Shown: positions 1-6,081 of the stretch, in pieces
Position numbering within the stretch: position 1 is the first letter of the stretch
Layout of the letters: each line of letters starts with the position of its first letter
Assembly: GCF_042650125.1 (NCBI RefSeq)
Contig: NZ_JBHSAP010000001.1
Location: forward strand, 1-29,142
Length of the DNA stretch: 29,142 nucleotides
DNA from: Salinithrix halophila
Lineage (GTDB): Bacteria; Bacillota; Bacilli; Thermoactinomycetales; DSM-45169
Reading direction: 5' to 3'
The notes under the pieces: model-generated
The model's database searches: none
Told to the model about the DNA's origin: nothing
Seen by the model: the letters and a program-made list of their open reading frames with translations, nothing else
Program-made: the position numbers and the translations under genes

Positions 1-19
1 ACAAGGGTAACAATAGCCC

Positions 20-196
20 TTAACTTCTTATATGTATCCCGCCCTGAATTTTGGCCTTGGCCCACTCGTATTCACCCTTGGTGATCTCGCCTTTGTCTAA
101 TAGGTGTAGCAAAACCAGGCGGATATTTTTGGATACACCTGCTTTACCTATTTTCAGCATTGCCTGTAACTCCTGGTTAAGAAAGAAGGATTCCAT
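20..196 (-). CDS. SHOCT-like small protein, probably SOS-controlled
   Basis: A 58-residue protein. The C-terminal half (LLHLLDKGEITKGEYEWAKAKI, roughly residues 30-50) has the leucine-rich, glycine-glutamate-isoleucine-threonine, EY pattern of short SHOCT-type C-terminal domains, which are small helical oligomerisation or binding modules; no catalytic domain is present. The start at 196 is chosen over an upstream in-frame start at 229 because it has an AGGGGGGAAC ribosome site at the right distance, and because the upstream start would lie inside the SOS box (223-236). A TATAAT element lies at 247-252 on the same strand. The SOS box overlaps the expected transcription start, so LexA repression and DNA-damage induction are likely. 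Function is unknown; I infer only that it is a damage-induced accessory protein of the prophage or its flank. Confidence 0.7.
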   Translation of the reverse strand: MESFFLNQELQAMLKIGKAGVSKNIRLVLLHLLDKGEITKGEYEWAKAKIQGGIHIRS

Positions 197-222
197 ATGT
201 TCCCCCCTGGTGTGATTTTCTA

Positions 223-236
223 CGAACAAACGTTCT
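223..236. promoter_or_regulatory. LexA/DinR SOS box
   Basis: CGAACAAACGTTCT matches the Gram-positive LexA (DinR) consensus CGAACRNRYGTTYC at 13 of 14 positions. It sits between the TATAAT element (247-252, minus strand) and the ribosome site of the 58-residue gene, where bound LexA would block transcription. Confidence 0.75.
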
Positions 237-246
237 CTTTCTCTCT

Positions 247-252
247 ATTATA
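247..252 (-). promoter_or_regulatory. Candidate -10 element for the SOS-controlled small gene
   Basis: TATAAT on the minus strand, about 10 bp upstream of the SOS box. No convincing -35 element is seen 17 bp further upstream. Confidence 0.4.
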
Positions 253-347
253 TTATTCGTATCAAGCCGCGTTTTTGTGTCCACTTTTTATCCCTAATAA
301 GAAGAGATATCTACAGACAAGGGGAAACGACTGGACGGGTTAACCCC

Positions 348-384
348 TAAAAAAAAACCAGCCCCACCCTTTATGAGTGGGGCT
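348..384 (-). terminator. Intrinsic terminator after the peptide gene
   Basis: An 8-bp perfect stem (AGCCCCAC at 360-367 with GTGGGGCT at 377-384, 9-nt loop), followed on the minus strand by a long T run (348-357). It ends the regulator/peptide transcript 12 bp beyond the peptide stop codon. Confidence 0.85.
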
Positions 385-395
385 AGTTTCATTCA

Positions 396-533
396 TCAAC
401 CGCTTGTCGGTTCATCATGGAATACCGCTTTGACAACATGTTGGGGAGCCGAAGCCACCACATCGTAACAAAGCCCAACTGCCAAAACACAAGACAAGGA
501 TAGGACAAGAAGCATTTTTTTACTCAGTCTCAT
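396..533 (-). CDS. Phr-like signalling peptide precursor
   Basis: A 45-residue precursor with a positively charged start (MRLSKK), a hydrophobic Sec signal core (about residues 7-22) and a short polar tail ending HVVKAVFHDEPTSG. This is the architecture of Phr, NprX and related precursors: secretion, trimming to a 5-8 residue C-terminal peptide, re-import by an oligopeptide permease, and binding to the TPR domain of the cognate regulator. The gene overlaps the 3' end of the TPR regulator by 14 bp, as is usual for such pairs. The start is fixed by a strong GAGGAGGGGGAC ribosome site inside the regulator's last codons; the longer upstream reading lacks one. Mature peptide, by analogy: the last 5-8 residues (for example DEPTSG). 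The processing site is inference. Confidence 0.75.
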   Translation of the reverse strand: MRLSKKMLLVLSLSCVLAVGLCYDVVASAPQHVVKAVFHDEPTSG

Positions 534-1854
534 CAAAAAAGTCCCCCTCCTCTTTCCCAAGCCGGTTAATCTGCTCCTGTACTTGATACATATTGTACAT
601 ATACTTGTGAAATTCCTTCTCATCAACATTGTGCCAGCACTTTGCTAAACTGAACAGGGCTTTGTACTCCTTCTCTTTGTTGCTAAAGTTTCGAGCGATA
701 TCCCATGCCCGCTCGTAAAACCCGATAGCTTCGTTTTTCTTTTTATTATCAAAGTGAAGATCACCCATCACAAATAATGCCTCCATGAGCCTGGGGGCAT
801 CATTATGCTTGTCCCCATTTTGAACAGCTTTTTCGGCATTGGCCAAGGCATCCTCTACTTTTCCCTGCTCTTTGTACAACCGGGATAGCTGGATATAAAT
901 AGTCGTTAACTGTCTGCCTGTAATGTGATCCTTACAAGACAATGCAACATCGAAATAGTGCTTTGCCTTTTCGAAATCTTTGATTTTTGCGTAAACACTT
1001 CCCGACACAGTTGACAATGTAGCGATGGATGAAAAGTGTTGGTTCCTCCGAGCAATATCCAAACCTTCAATAGCGTACCGTAAAGAGTCCTCATAAAGCT
1101 GCAACCGCCCAAGTAACTCAGATCGTAACCAATAGAAGGTTAAGAAAACGTTGATGTTGTCGATCTTATCAAATGAAGGCCAGATATCCTCAACAATTTT
1201 CATGCTCTCAGCCACTCGACCCAACCGCTCTAAATAGATGGCTTTATTAGCATGCAGGGCAAACCAAATGTATTGATGATCCCCGTCACTGACAAATGCA
1301 TCAATTCCACTATCCGTAAACGATATGGCCCTCTCCATATCGTTGTATGCGTAAGTGCAAAGGCTCAATTCAGCAAAGCAGGCTGCTTCAATATTGCTCT
1401 TATCTGCCTTTGTACTTGCAACCTGTATTCCCTTATATAGGGAACGTTCTGCCTTTTCAATTTTTTGTTTCCTACGAAAACACATTCCTTTCAGATAATG
1501 AATGACAGCAGAATAAGGATCTTTGTCCTCGACATCGATTTGCTCGAGCATAGACAGTGCTTCGTCTAGTTGTCCGATTTCCATTTTCAATTGCACCAAC
1601 TGAATCAAGAACTCCATGTCCTTTAAGCGTTTTTTCTCCTCCATCAATAATTCAGGAACTTGATCGACATCAATCCCCAATTTGTTCAGGAGATAAATCG
1701 CTTTCTTCGGGTTTACAGTCGGTACACCCCGTTCTAGATTACTAATGGTTGCTGGAGAAATATTATCGTCAGCCAAGTCCTCTAGCCTTAGCCCCCGTTC
1801 CTTGCGAACCTTACGGATCACTGATCCCATCTCATTAATACCCAGTGTCGCCAT
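520..1854 (-). CDS. RNPP-family HTH-TPR quorum-sensing regulator
   Basis: A 444-residue cytoplasmic regulator. Residues about 8-62 form a Cro/C1-type helix-turn-helix (VIRKVRKERGLRLEDLAD... ISPATISNLERG), and the rest is a chain of TPR-like helical repeats (for example ALSMLEQI, AERSLYKGI, AKHYFDVAL, ALANAEKAV, AIGFYERAW). This is the layout of NprR, PlcR and AimR-type receptors, in which an imported peptide bound in the TPR groove switches DNA binding. Start at 1854 has an AAGGGCGGTG ribosome site; an in-frame start at 1872 does not. It is immediately followed and overlapped by a peptide precursor gene, its presumed ligand source, and lies divergent to a secreted-protein gene that it may control. 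Length fits NprR-type better than AimR (about 380). Target genes and whether it belongs to the prophage are unproven. Confidence 0.85.
   Translation of the reverse strand: MATLGINEMGSVIRKVRKERGLRLEDLADDNISPATISNLERGVPTVNPKKAIYLLNKLGIDVDQVPELLMEEKKRLKDMEFLIQLVQLKMEIGQLDEALSMLEQIDVEDKDPYSAVIHYLKGMCFRRKQKIEKAERSLYKGIQVASTKADKSNIEAACFAELSLCTYAYNDMERAISFTDSGIDAFVSDGDHQYIWFALHANKAIYLERLGRVAESMKIVEDIWPSFDKIDNINVFLTFYWLRSELLGRLQLYEDSLRYAIEGLDIARRNQHFSSIATLSTVSGSVYAKIKDFEKAKHYFDVALSCKDHITGRQLTTIYIQLSRLYKEQGKVEDALANAEKAVQNGDKHNDAPRLMEALFVMGDLHFDNKKKNEAIGFYERAWDIARNFSNKEKEYKALFSLAKCWHNVDEKEFHKYMYNMYQVQEQINRLGKEEGDFFDETE
592..617 (-). promoter_or_regulatory. Candidate sigma-H promoter for the peptide gene
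   Basis: On the minus strand, AGGAATT (611-617) fits the sigma-H -35 consensus AGGAWWT exactly, and 14 bp later ACAAT (592-596) fits the -10 consensus RGAAT at four of five positions. It lies inside the regulator gene about 60 bp upstream of the peptide start, the same place where several B. subtilis phr genes have a separate sigma-H promoter. Short degenerate consensus, so chance is possible. Confidence 0.35.
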
Positions 1855-1934
1855 GATTACACCGCCCTTCAAACAAATGAATTTCCCCTAGTATTTTATA
1901 ACACCACCCGGAAAATGGGAATAGCCGAGATGGT

Positions 1935-1973
1935 ATATTCAAGATTGTTTTCCCCCTTTTTCTACTTGAATAT
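1935..1973. repeat. Inverted repeat, candidate operator
   Basis: ATATTCAAG (1935-1943) and CTTGAATAT (1965-1973) are perfect inverse copies, 30 bp centre to centre, i.e. about three helical turns, upstream of the RNPP regulator. This would suit cooperative binding of a dimeric HTH protein such as the regulator itself. The binding protein is inferred. Confidence 0.4.
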
Positions 1974-2023
1974 TGGTATTTTTTTAAGTGATACCATTGT
2001 ATTTTTTCAATTATATAAGTCGA

Positions 2024-2044
2024 GATAAAAACACCGTTTTTATC
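2024..2044. repeat. Perfect palindrome, candidate operator
   Basis: GATAAAAAC-ACC-GTTTTTATC: 9-bp perfect arms around a 3-nt centre. No T run follows on either strand, so a protein-binding site is more likely than a terminator. It lies just upstream of the Spo0A-box cluster. Confidence 0.45.
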
Positions 2045-2055
2045 GCTTAATCACA

Positions 2056-2102
2056 GGTCGAAAACTGTCGAATATTGTCTTATTTTTAAAAACACAGTCG
2101 AA
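2056..2102 (+). promoter_or_regulatory. Tandem Spo0A (0A) boxes
   Basis: TGTCGAA at 2066-2072 is a perfect 0A box. GGTCGAA at 2056-2062 sits exactly 10 bp upstream, giving the 7-3-7 tandem arrangement on which Spo0A dimers bind in promoters such as abrB. A third copy, AGTCGAA, is at 2096-2102, another 30 bp on, and a degraded GTCTTA is at 2077, also in the 10-bp register. All point the same way, on the strand of the secreted-protein gene. Direct observation of sequence and spacing; binding is inferred. Confidence 0.6.
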
Positions 2103-2169
2103 TTGTTATGTGCTACCATTATTGACGGAACAGATTAAAGTTCCTAATAATCTAAATGAGGTGGTAAGT

Positions 2170-2871
2170 ATGGGAAAAAATGCGGGCTCGGTGACTAGTT
2201 GGGGTTCCAAAGTGAAAAGGATTTTTGTTACAATGTTTACAGGTGTTCTCACTTTTGCACTGATGTCCTCAGGGGTACACGCCCAAACTAATCAAGATCC
2301 ATATGGACTAGTGGGAAATGAAAAAGAAACACGAGAGGCTTTACTTGAATCGGGGGTTGATGAAGCGGATCTGGACAAGCTGATCGCCAAATTAAAGCGA
2401 GGTGAAGAATTGGACTCTATGAAAAGTAACAAAGCTATTGATGTTGAGTTGGGAGAAGGCAAGACAAGTAAGGTGACTAAGTTTCCTGATGGTTCAGCCA
2501 TTAAGCTGGCCAAAGAACCGGAGGTTAGCGGGATTAACCCCCTTGGGTGCTGGTCAGGGTACTGCCAGTACACCGAGAAGGTATATGTGTACTCCTATCC
2601 TTCCAACGGGTCATACTACGCAAAATACACCACAGTAAAAGGCGGCTATGATGAGATCAATTCAGTATGGGGCGGAAGTACCCGGTCTATCGGGGGGAGT
2701 ACCGAGAATAAAGTTGGCCCAAAAATTTCTATAAAGAAAGAGTCTTCGTCAAGATGGGCCAGGGCTTACATGAGTTGGGATTGGGTCGCTTACAGTGGTG
2801 TATATTCAAAAAATTATACCCTGAGATTTTTCGTTGGGAAGAACACCTGTAAGGAAAGTCTAGTCCAGTAA
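2170..2871 (+). CDS. Secreted protein of unknown function
   Basis: A 233-residue protein with a Sec signal peptide: basic residues up to KVKR, hydrophobic core to about 33, and a probable cut after VHA (residue 38). The mature part starts with an acidic helical stretch (EALLESGVDEADLDKLIAKLKRGEELDS), followed by KFPDGSAIKL and then an aromatic, glycine- and serine-rich, beta-looking region with two cysteines close together (GCWSGYC) and one near the C-terminus. From memory this 'helical KLxxGExxDS then beta domain' layout recurs in uncharacterised secreted proteins of Gram-positive bacteria; I cannot name a function. The start at 2170 has a GAGGTGG site; an in-frame start at 2110 has none and falls at the putative promoter. 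Tandem Spo0A boxes upstream and the divergent RNPP regulator suggest control by stationary-phase or sporulation signals. It is followed by a small membrane-protein gene. Confidence 0.75.
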   Translation: MGKNAGSVTSWGSKVKRIFVTMFTGVLTFALMSSGVHAQTNQDPYGLVGNEKETREALLESGVDEADLDKLIAKLKRGEELDSMKSNKAIDVELGEGKTSKVTKFPDGSAIKLAKEPEVSGINPLGCWSGYCQYTEKVYVYSYPSNGSYYAKYTTVKGGYDEINSVWGGSTRSIGGSTENKVGPKISIKKESSSRWARAYMSWDWVAYSGVYSKNYTLRFFVGKNTCKESLVQ

Positions 2872-2886
2872 AAGGGGAGATTAGTC

Positions 2887-3039
2887 TTGGACCAAGCTAT
2901 CGCCGGGGTAGTTGCAACAGTTACTGTTGCGAAGGATATAGTTGAGCTTGTTGTTTGGATTTTGGCCGTTATCGTTCTCACAAAATGGATCAAGAAATTA
3001 AACAGAGAAGAGAGATCCAAGACCAATCACATAAATTAA
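2887..3039 (+). CDS. 50-residue single-span membrane protein (TTG start)
   Basis: Fifty residues beginning MDQAIAGVVATVTVAKD, with one hydrophobic segment (about residues 18-33, IVELVVWILAVIVLTKW), then a basic tail KKLNREERSK. The TTG start is supported by AAGGGGAGA about 6-8 nt upstream and by the position 15 bp after the secreted-protein stop, so the two are probably co-transcribed and closed by the terminator at 3044-3084. Its role is unknown. A small membrane partner, chaperone or self-protection protein for the secreted product is possible, purely from context. Confidence 0.55.
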   Translation: MDQAIAGVVATVTVAKDIVELVVWILAVIVLTKWIKKLNREERSKTNHIN

Positions 3040-3043
3040 AAGA

Positions 3044-3084
3044 AAAAAGCCGGGCAGGGGAGCAACCCCTAGCCCGGCTTTTCT
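3044..3084 (+). terminator. Intrinsic terminator
   Basis: A long hairpin with a GCCGGGC/GCCCGGC stem extended by GGGG/CCCC and flanked by an A run on the left and a TTTT run on the right, so it could work on both strands. It ends the secreted-protein transcript. Confidence 0.85.
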
Positions 3085-3150
3085 CATTCGATCCGATCTA
3101 GTTATTCACTCGACCATCTTTCCTTTTTTCAATTTCCATCATTTGGACCA

Positions 3151-3180
3151 TTGAGATGTAGAGATTTCTTCCCCTATAAT
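3151..3180 (+). promoter_or_regulatory. Sigma-A promoter of the DGQHR gene
   Basis: TTGAGA (3151-3156), 18-bp spacer, TATAAT (3175-3180). The predicted start near 3187 leaves a leader of about 30 nt before the ATG at 3216. Confidence 0.65.
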
Positions 3181-3215
3181 CATTTCGGATTTTAAGGATC
3201 AAACGGAGGGAAACA

Positions 3216-4295
3216 ATGGACTACGAAGCGATAACTTTAAATGCCACACAAGCACATCAGTTCGGAAAAGTAAGCTACGCCTCTTGTATTCGTTTTGGTG
3301 CCTTGAAACGGTTCTTAGAAGCATTCAAAGAGGTTCAACGTAATGAGGATCCAGACCAATCCAAGTCTATCTGCAAATACATACTAAACAGCTTGTTTGA
3401 TGGTGAGTTTGCTGTAATCCCCCCCATTATAGCCACTTACCGCGGTCAACTAGAATTTGATAAGACAAAGGGACAGATTAACTTTGACATTCAGTCCAAA
3501 CTGAGTATCAACGATGGCCAACATCGTGTATCGGGAATCAAAATGGCCATTAAAAAATTAAGGGAAGATGTTGAGAAAGCAACAGGGGAGAAAAAAACTT
3601 ACCTAGAAAAAAAGCTGGATGAGTTGGAAAACATGAGGGTGCAGATTTGTATTCAAACAAATTTGTCAATCGAAGAAGAACAAAAGCTTTTCCATGACAT
3701 CAATATATTAGGGAAGAGGCCATCAAAATCTACCGCACTCAAATTCAAGAAAGAAGACCTATACACCGCTTTAGCAATGGATCTTGCTCAGGAAAACAAG
3801 TACCTCAACACATATGGTGTAAACTTTGATACCCATATTCTTAAAACCAACGAGTACTTTACCACCCTTAATGTATTGCGTGATTCGATTTGTTACATCA
3901 TAACGGGATCATGTAACGGTACCAAGGAAACACTGACTGAGGAAAACTACGAAAGCTGGAAATCCACCATTGATGAAGTTTTCAATGAACTTTTTCTGGC
4001 CCTTCCGGGGGACTGTAAAAGCCGGGATAAATATATTATCGCTCTAGCAACTCCTTTTAGATCTATTGGACGCTATCTCCATTATTTGTTGAACCATAAT
4101 GAGATTTCGGACTGGAAATCTTACGTAAAAGGGCTGAGAAATATTGATTGGCGGCATTCTTCCTTCTGGAACGCTCGGGGCGGCATTTACGATATAACTC
4201 GAGATCGGGTCACCTTTCTTACCAACACAAAAGGTGTGTTTCAAACACTGGTCAAATATAATCAGCCAGAAAAACCTAAAACAGCCGTAGAGTAG
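3216..4295 (+). CDS. DGQHR-domain protein, DndB-like orphan
   Basis: A 359-residue protein carrying the signature SINDGQHRVSGI (DGQHR at residues 100-104), followed by a long charged helix and FHDINILGKRPSKSTALKF. The motif and length fit the DGQHR/DndB family: DndB regulates DNA phosphorothioation operons, and DpdB-type members accompany 7-deazaguanine DNA modification. No dndA/C/D/E or dpd genes are in the window, so this is an orphan. It is a single-gene unit on the plus strand, with its own sigma-A promoter and GGAGGG ribosome site, between the secreted-protein unit and the lysis genes; the usual picture is a prophage-borne accessory gene. Whether it regulates, protects DNA or acts in defence cannot be told from sequence. 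Confidence 0.8.
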   Translation: MDYEAITLNATQAHQFGKVSYASCIRFGALKRFLEAFKEVQRNEDPDQSKSICKYILNSLFDGEFAVIPPIIATYRGQLEFDKTKGQINFDIQSKLSINDGQHRVSGIKMAIKKLREDVEKATGEKKTYLEKKLDELENMRVQICIQTNLSIEEEQKLFHDINILGKRPSKSTALKFKKEDLYTALAMDLAQENKYLNTYGVNFDTHILKTNEYFTTLNVLRDSICYIITGSCNGTKETLTEENYESWKSTIDEVFNELFLALPGDCKSRDKYIIALATPFRSIGRYLHYLLNHNEISDWKSYVKGLRNIDWRHSSFWNARGGIYDITRDRVTFLTNTKGVFQTLVKYNQPEKPKTAVE

Positions 4296-4349
4296 ACTGC
4301 CCACGAAACAGATCCCAATCTGAGTTGTAAAAATCAGATTGATATGTAT

Positions 4350-4373
4350 AAAAAGCCGGGGATTCCCCGGCTT
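4350..4373 (-). terminator. Terminator of the phage late operon
   Basis: AAGCCGGGG/CCCCGGCTT, a 9-bp perfect stem with a 3-nt loop, followed on the minus strand by TTTTT, 8 bp after the amidase stop codon. It marks the end of the late transcript and separates it from the convergent DGQHR gene. Confidence 0.9.
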
Positions 4374-4380
4374 CGCCGTA

Positions 4381-5274
4381 TTACTCAATTGGTAACAAAA
4401 AAGCATCAAACCCTTTATCCTTTAGCTTTTTCACTTGGGCTTCTGCGTTATCTCGGTCAGCAAACGACCCGGCCACAACCCGGTATTTTACCGCCTTCTT
4501 TGAGGCGGTTTTTTTCTTCTCTTTCTCCTTCGTCGTCTTCTTCATAAGCCGTTTCCAAGTTACCGGACCTGGGAACCCATCTGCGTCAGATCCGCTCCAT
4601 CCTTGGGCTTTTTGGAAGTCGCGGACATTCTCAAGGGTGTATTTCGTGAAAGTAGGCCCCGGTTCATAACGGCTTCCAGTGTAGTGTTTAACAAATCCAT
4701 GAGCAATAAGCCGCTTATCCAATGTGACAACGGCGGGATGCTTCTTCCCGACCTGGAAGGCACTCCGGCCGGGGAAAGACTTACCGTCCCATTTACCCTC
4801 TTTGGCTCCTTTCACCATTTGTATAAACTGGCTCCAATGTTTGAGAGTGCGGTGGGGACAATTCTTTCCGCTCCAATGCCTATGAGGAACCACCCGACTA
4901 ATCGGGATGTCAAGCTCATCGCATAAACGGCGTACCAATTTTGCTGCATTGGCTTCTGCTTTTGCGAAATCTCCGTCCTTATTCTCACAGATTTCTATCC
5001 CAATGCTGGACATATTTCCAGGGCCTCGGCCATCACCAGCGTGCCAGCCTACCTCGTTCGTCGGCAGGTGCTGTACCCATCCTTTATCGTCGACAGTGAA
5101 GTGCCAGGACGCTTGGCGGGGGTTCCCGTATGCTAGTAGTCGTGCGTGGGCTGCGGCATTCGCTCCCTTTGCAGTGTTACCCGTGTTGTGAACCGTGATA
5201 TACCGGGGTTTCATCTTATATCCTGGACGGGTCTTTTTGTGACTTGTTGGAATGTATCGCTTACCAATATTCAT
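4381..5274 (-). CDS. N-acetylmuramoyl-L-alanine amidase endolysin (Amidase_2, PG-binding, SPOR)
   Basis: The 297-residue phage endolysin cuts the amide bond between muramic acid and the stem peptide. Residues about 20-150 are an Amidase_2 (T7-lysozyme/XlyA-like) domain: zinc ligands H29 (TVHNTG), H131 and C139 (PHRHWSGKNCP), with K137 matching the catalytic lysine of T7 lysozyme. A phage-type peptidoglycan-binding domain follows (about 165-245), then a lysine-rich linker (247-262) and a SPOR domain (about 263-296), which in other proteins binds denuded septal glycan. There is no signal peptide, so export depends on the holin. The start overlaps the holin stop by 4 bp (ATGA) with GGGGAGA upstream. 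The C-terminal SPOR domain is common in sporulating Firmicutes and their phages. Confidence 0.93.
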   Translation of the reverse strand: MNIGKRYIPTSHKKTRPGYKMKPRYITVHNTGNTAKGANAAAHARLLAYGNPRQASWHFTVDDKGWVQHLPTNEVGWHAGDGRGPGNMSSIGIEICENKDGDFAKAEANAAKLVRRLCDELDIPISRVVPHRHWSGKNCPHRTLKHWSQFIQMVKGAKEGKWDGKSFPGRSAFQVGKKHPAVVTLDKRLIAHGFVKHYTGSRYEPGPTFTKYTLENVRDFQKAQGWSGSDADGFPGPVTWKRLMKKTTKEKEKKKTASKKAVKYRVVAGSFADRDNAEAQVKKLKDKGFDAFLLPIE

Positions 5275-5513
5275 TTTCCATCTCCCCTTACAAGGTTCTT
5301 CGGCCCACTGTATAGCCCCACTGCCGACAAACCCAAGACGATCCCTGACAAAATCCCTTGAGCTAAATCATGCGAAACATAAAAGACCCCTGCCGCTATC
5401 CCAAGCGCAAGGGCCAGTAAAGGAACAAACCTTTTCGGCAATCCACTCCGTTTTATCAATTCCACCAACCCGGTAATCACGGCAATCAACACTGCATCAT
5501 CAAATCCAATCAT
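5271..5513 (-). CDS. Holin
   Basis: An 80-residue membrane protein with about three hydrophobic stretches (DDAVLIAVITGLVELI, FVPLLALALGIAAGVFYV, ILSGIVLGLSAVGLY) and a short charged C-terminal tail (RGDGK), typical of small Gram-positive phage holins that open the membrane so the amidase can reach the wall. It has a strong AAGGAGG ribosome site and is translationally coupled to the amidase through the ATGA overlap. Confidence 0.85.
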   Translation of the reverse strand: MIGFDDAVLIAVITGLVELIKRSGLPKRFVPLLALALGIAAGVFYVSHDLAQGILSGIVLGLSAVGLYSGPKNLVRGDGK

Positions 5514-5519
5514 TTTTTA

Positions 5520-5813
5520 TCATCCTCCTTGTGTAAAATGAAAAAGAGCCTTCAGCCCAAGCAGGGCGATGGCTCCCCATAACCACCATTGTCTAGTTTC
5601 CAGTGTTTTGGCCCTGTCCTTCAGGGATTCCGTCTCCTTCTCCATATCCTTTGCTAACTCCAGTGCCTTTCGGCTGCGCTCATCAGCTTGATAGGCAGTA
5701 ATTAAACCCTTTTCCATGTTCTCTAACCTAGCTTCAATCCTTTGTTGACCCCTCGCTACGTCTTGGATAAGAGAAAACATCTCCTTTGACGTGATCGTCA
5801 CTCCTTCCCCCAA
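5520..5813 (-). CDS. xhlA: XhlA-like lysis-associated membrane protein
   Basis: A 97-residue protein: a long coiled-coil helix (about residues 10-72, RIEARLENMEKGL... KETESLKDRAKTLETRQ) followed by one C-terminal transmembrane segment (WWLWGAIALLGLKALFHF). This matches the XhlA family of PBSX-like phages, which sits next to the holin and amidase and assists lysis. The TTG start at 5813 is preferred because GGGGGGTGAT lies 6-7 nt upstream, whereas the internal GTG at 5801 is too close to its purine run. Confidence 0.8.
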   Translation of the reverse strand: MGEGVTITSKEMFSLIQDVARGQQRIEARLENMEKGLITAYQADERSRKALELAKDMEKETESLKDRAKTLETRQWWLWGAIALLGLKALFHFTQGG

Positions 5814-5817
5814 ATTA

Positions 5818-6081
5818 TCACCCCCCTTCGCGGGTCTCTGTTTGCTTATGGTCTATTTCGGCAGAGGTTAATTCTCTTTCATCCTGATCCCTGAAATACT
5901 GTTCAATAGTCATTTTCTTTTGCCGCTGAATCTCCGTTAGAATATCCTTGGTCAACAACTCCAAGATGCCCAATCTTAGTCCGCTCTTCTCCATTACTTG
6001 GAGTAGCTGATATTTGGTTTCATCAATAATCAAATCAATTGGCTTTGATTTTTGCGGCGTTTTTTCCGTCATACTCATCAT
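5818..6081 (-). CDS. Hypothetical phage protein
   Basis: An 87-residue, soluble, charged, helical protein (KPIDLIIDETKYQLLQVMEKSGLRLGILELLTKDILTEIQRQKK). I do not recognise the family. It lies in the late operon between the tail-tip genes and the XhlA-like gene, where phages often carry a small protein of unknown role. Two adjacent ATG codons (6081, and one codon later) share the GGGGGTG site. It overlaps the 55-residue frame upstream by 47 bp. Confidence 0.65.
   Translation of the reverse strand: MMSMTEKTPQKSKPIDLIIDETKYQLLQVMEKSGLRLGILELLTKDILTEIQRQKKMTIEQYFRDQDERELTSAEIDHKQTETREGG

Larger units (their letters stand above)
1855..2169. promoter_or_regulatory. Divergent intergenic control region
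   Basis: The 315-bp AT-rich gap between the divergent regulator and secreted-protein genes carries no gene but is dense in repeats: a 9-bp inverted repeat (1935-1973), a perfect palindrome (2024-2044) and a helically phased set of Spo0A-box-like sequences (2056-2102). TTATAAAAT near 1895-1905 (minus) is a possible -10 for the regulator; TGCTACCAT at 2111-2119 is a possible extended -10 for the rightward gene. Confidence 0.5.

Noticed and set aside
396..629. Longer 77-residue reading of the peptide gene
   Set aside because: The extra N-terminus reads antisense-free regulator codons in another frame, has no ribosome site and would bury the signal peptide; the start at 533 has a strong site.
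396..1854. AimR-AimP arbitrium system
   Set aside because: The regulator is longer than AimR, lies beyond the lysis genes and not in the lysogeny-control region, and the peptide end (DEPTSG) lacks the xxxRGA-type ending of known SPbeta-group AimP. Not excluded, but an NprR/Rap-like pair fits better.
3216..4295. Part of a full DNA phosphorothioation operon
   Set aside because: No dndA, C, D or E gene is in the window; neighbours are lysis genes and an unrelated secreted-protein unit.
4316..4341. CAATCTGA/TCAGATTG hairpin after the DGQHR gene as its terminator
   Set aside because: The stem is only 8 bp with a 10-nt loop and no T run follows on the plus strand; it is not supported as a terminator. 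The GC-rich hairpin next to it may stop transcription from both sides.
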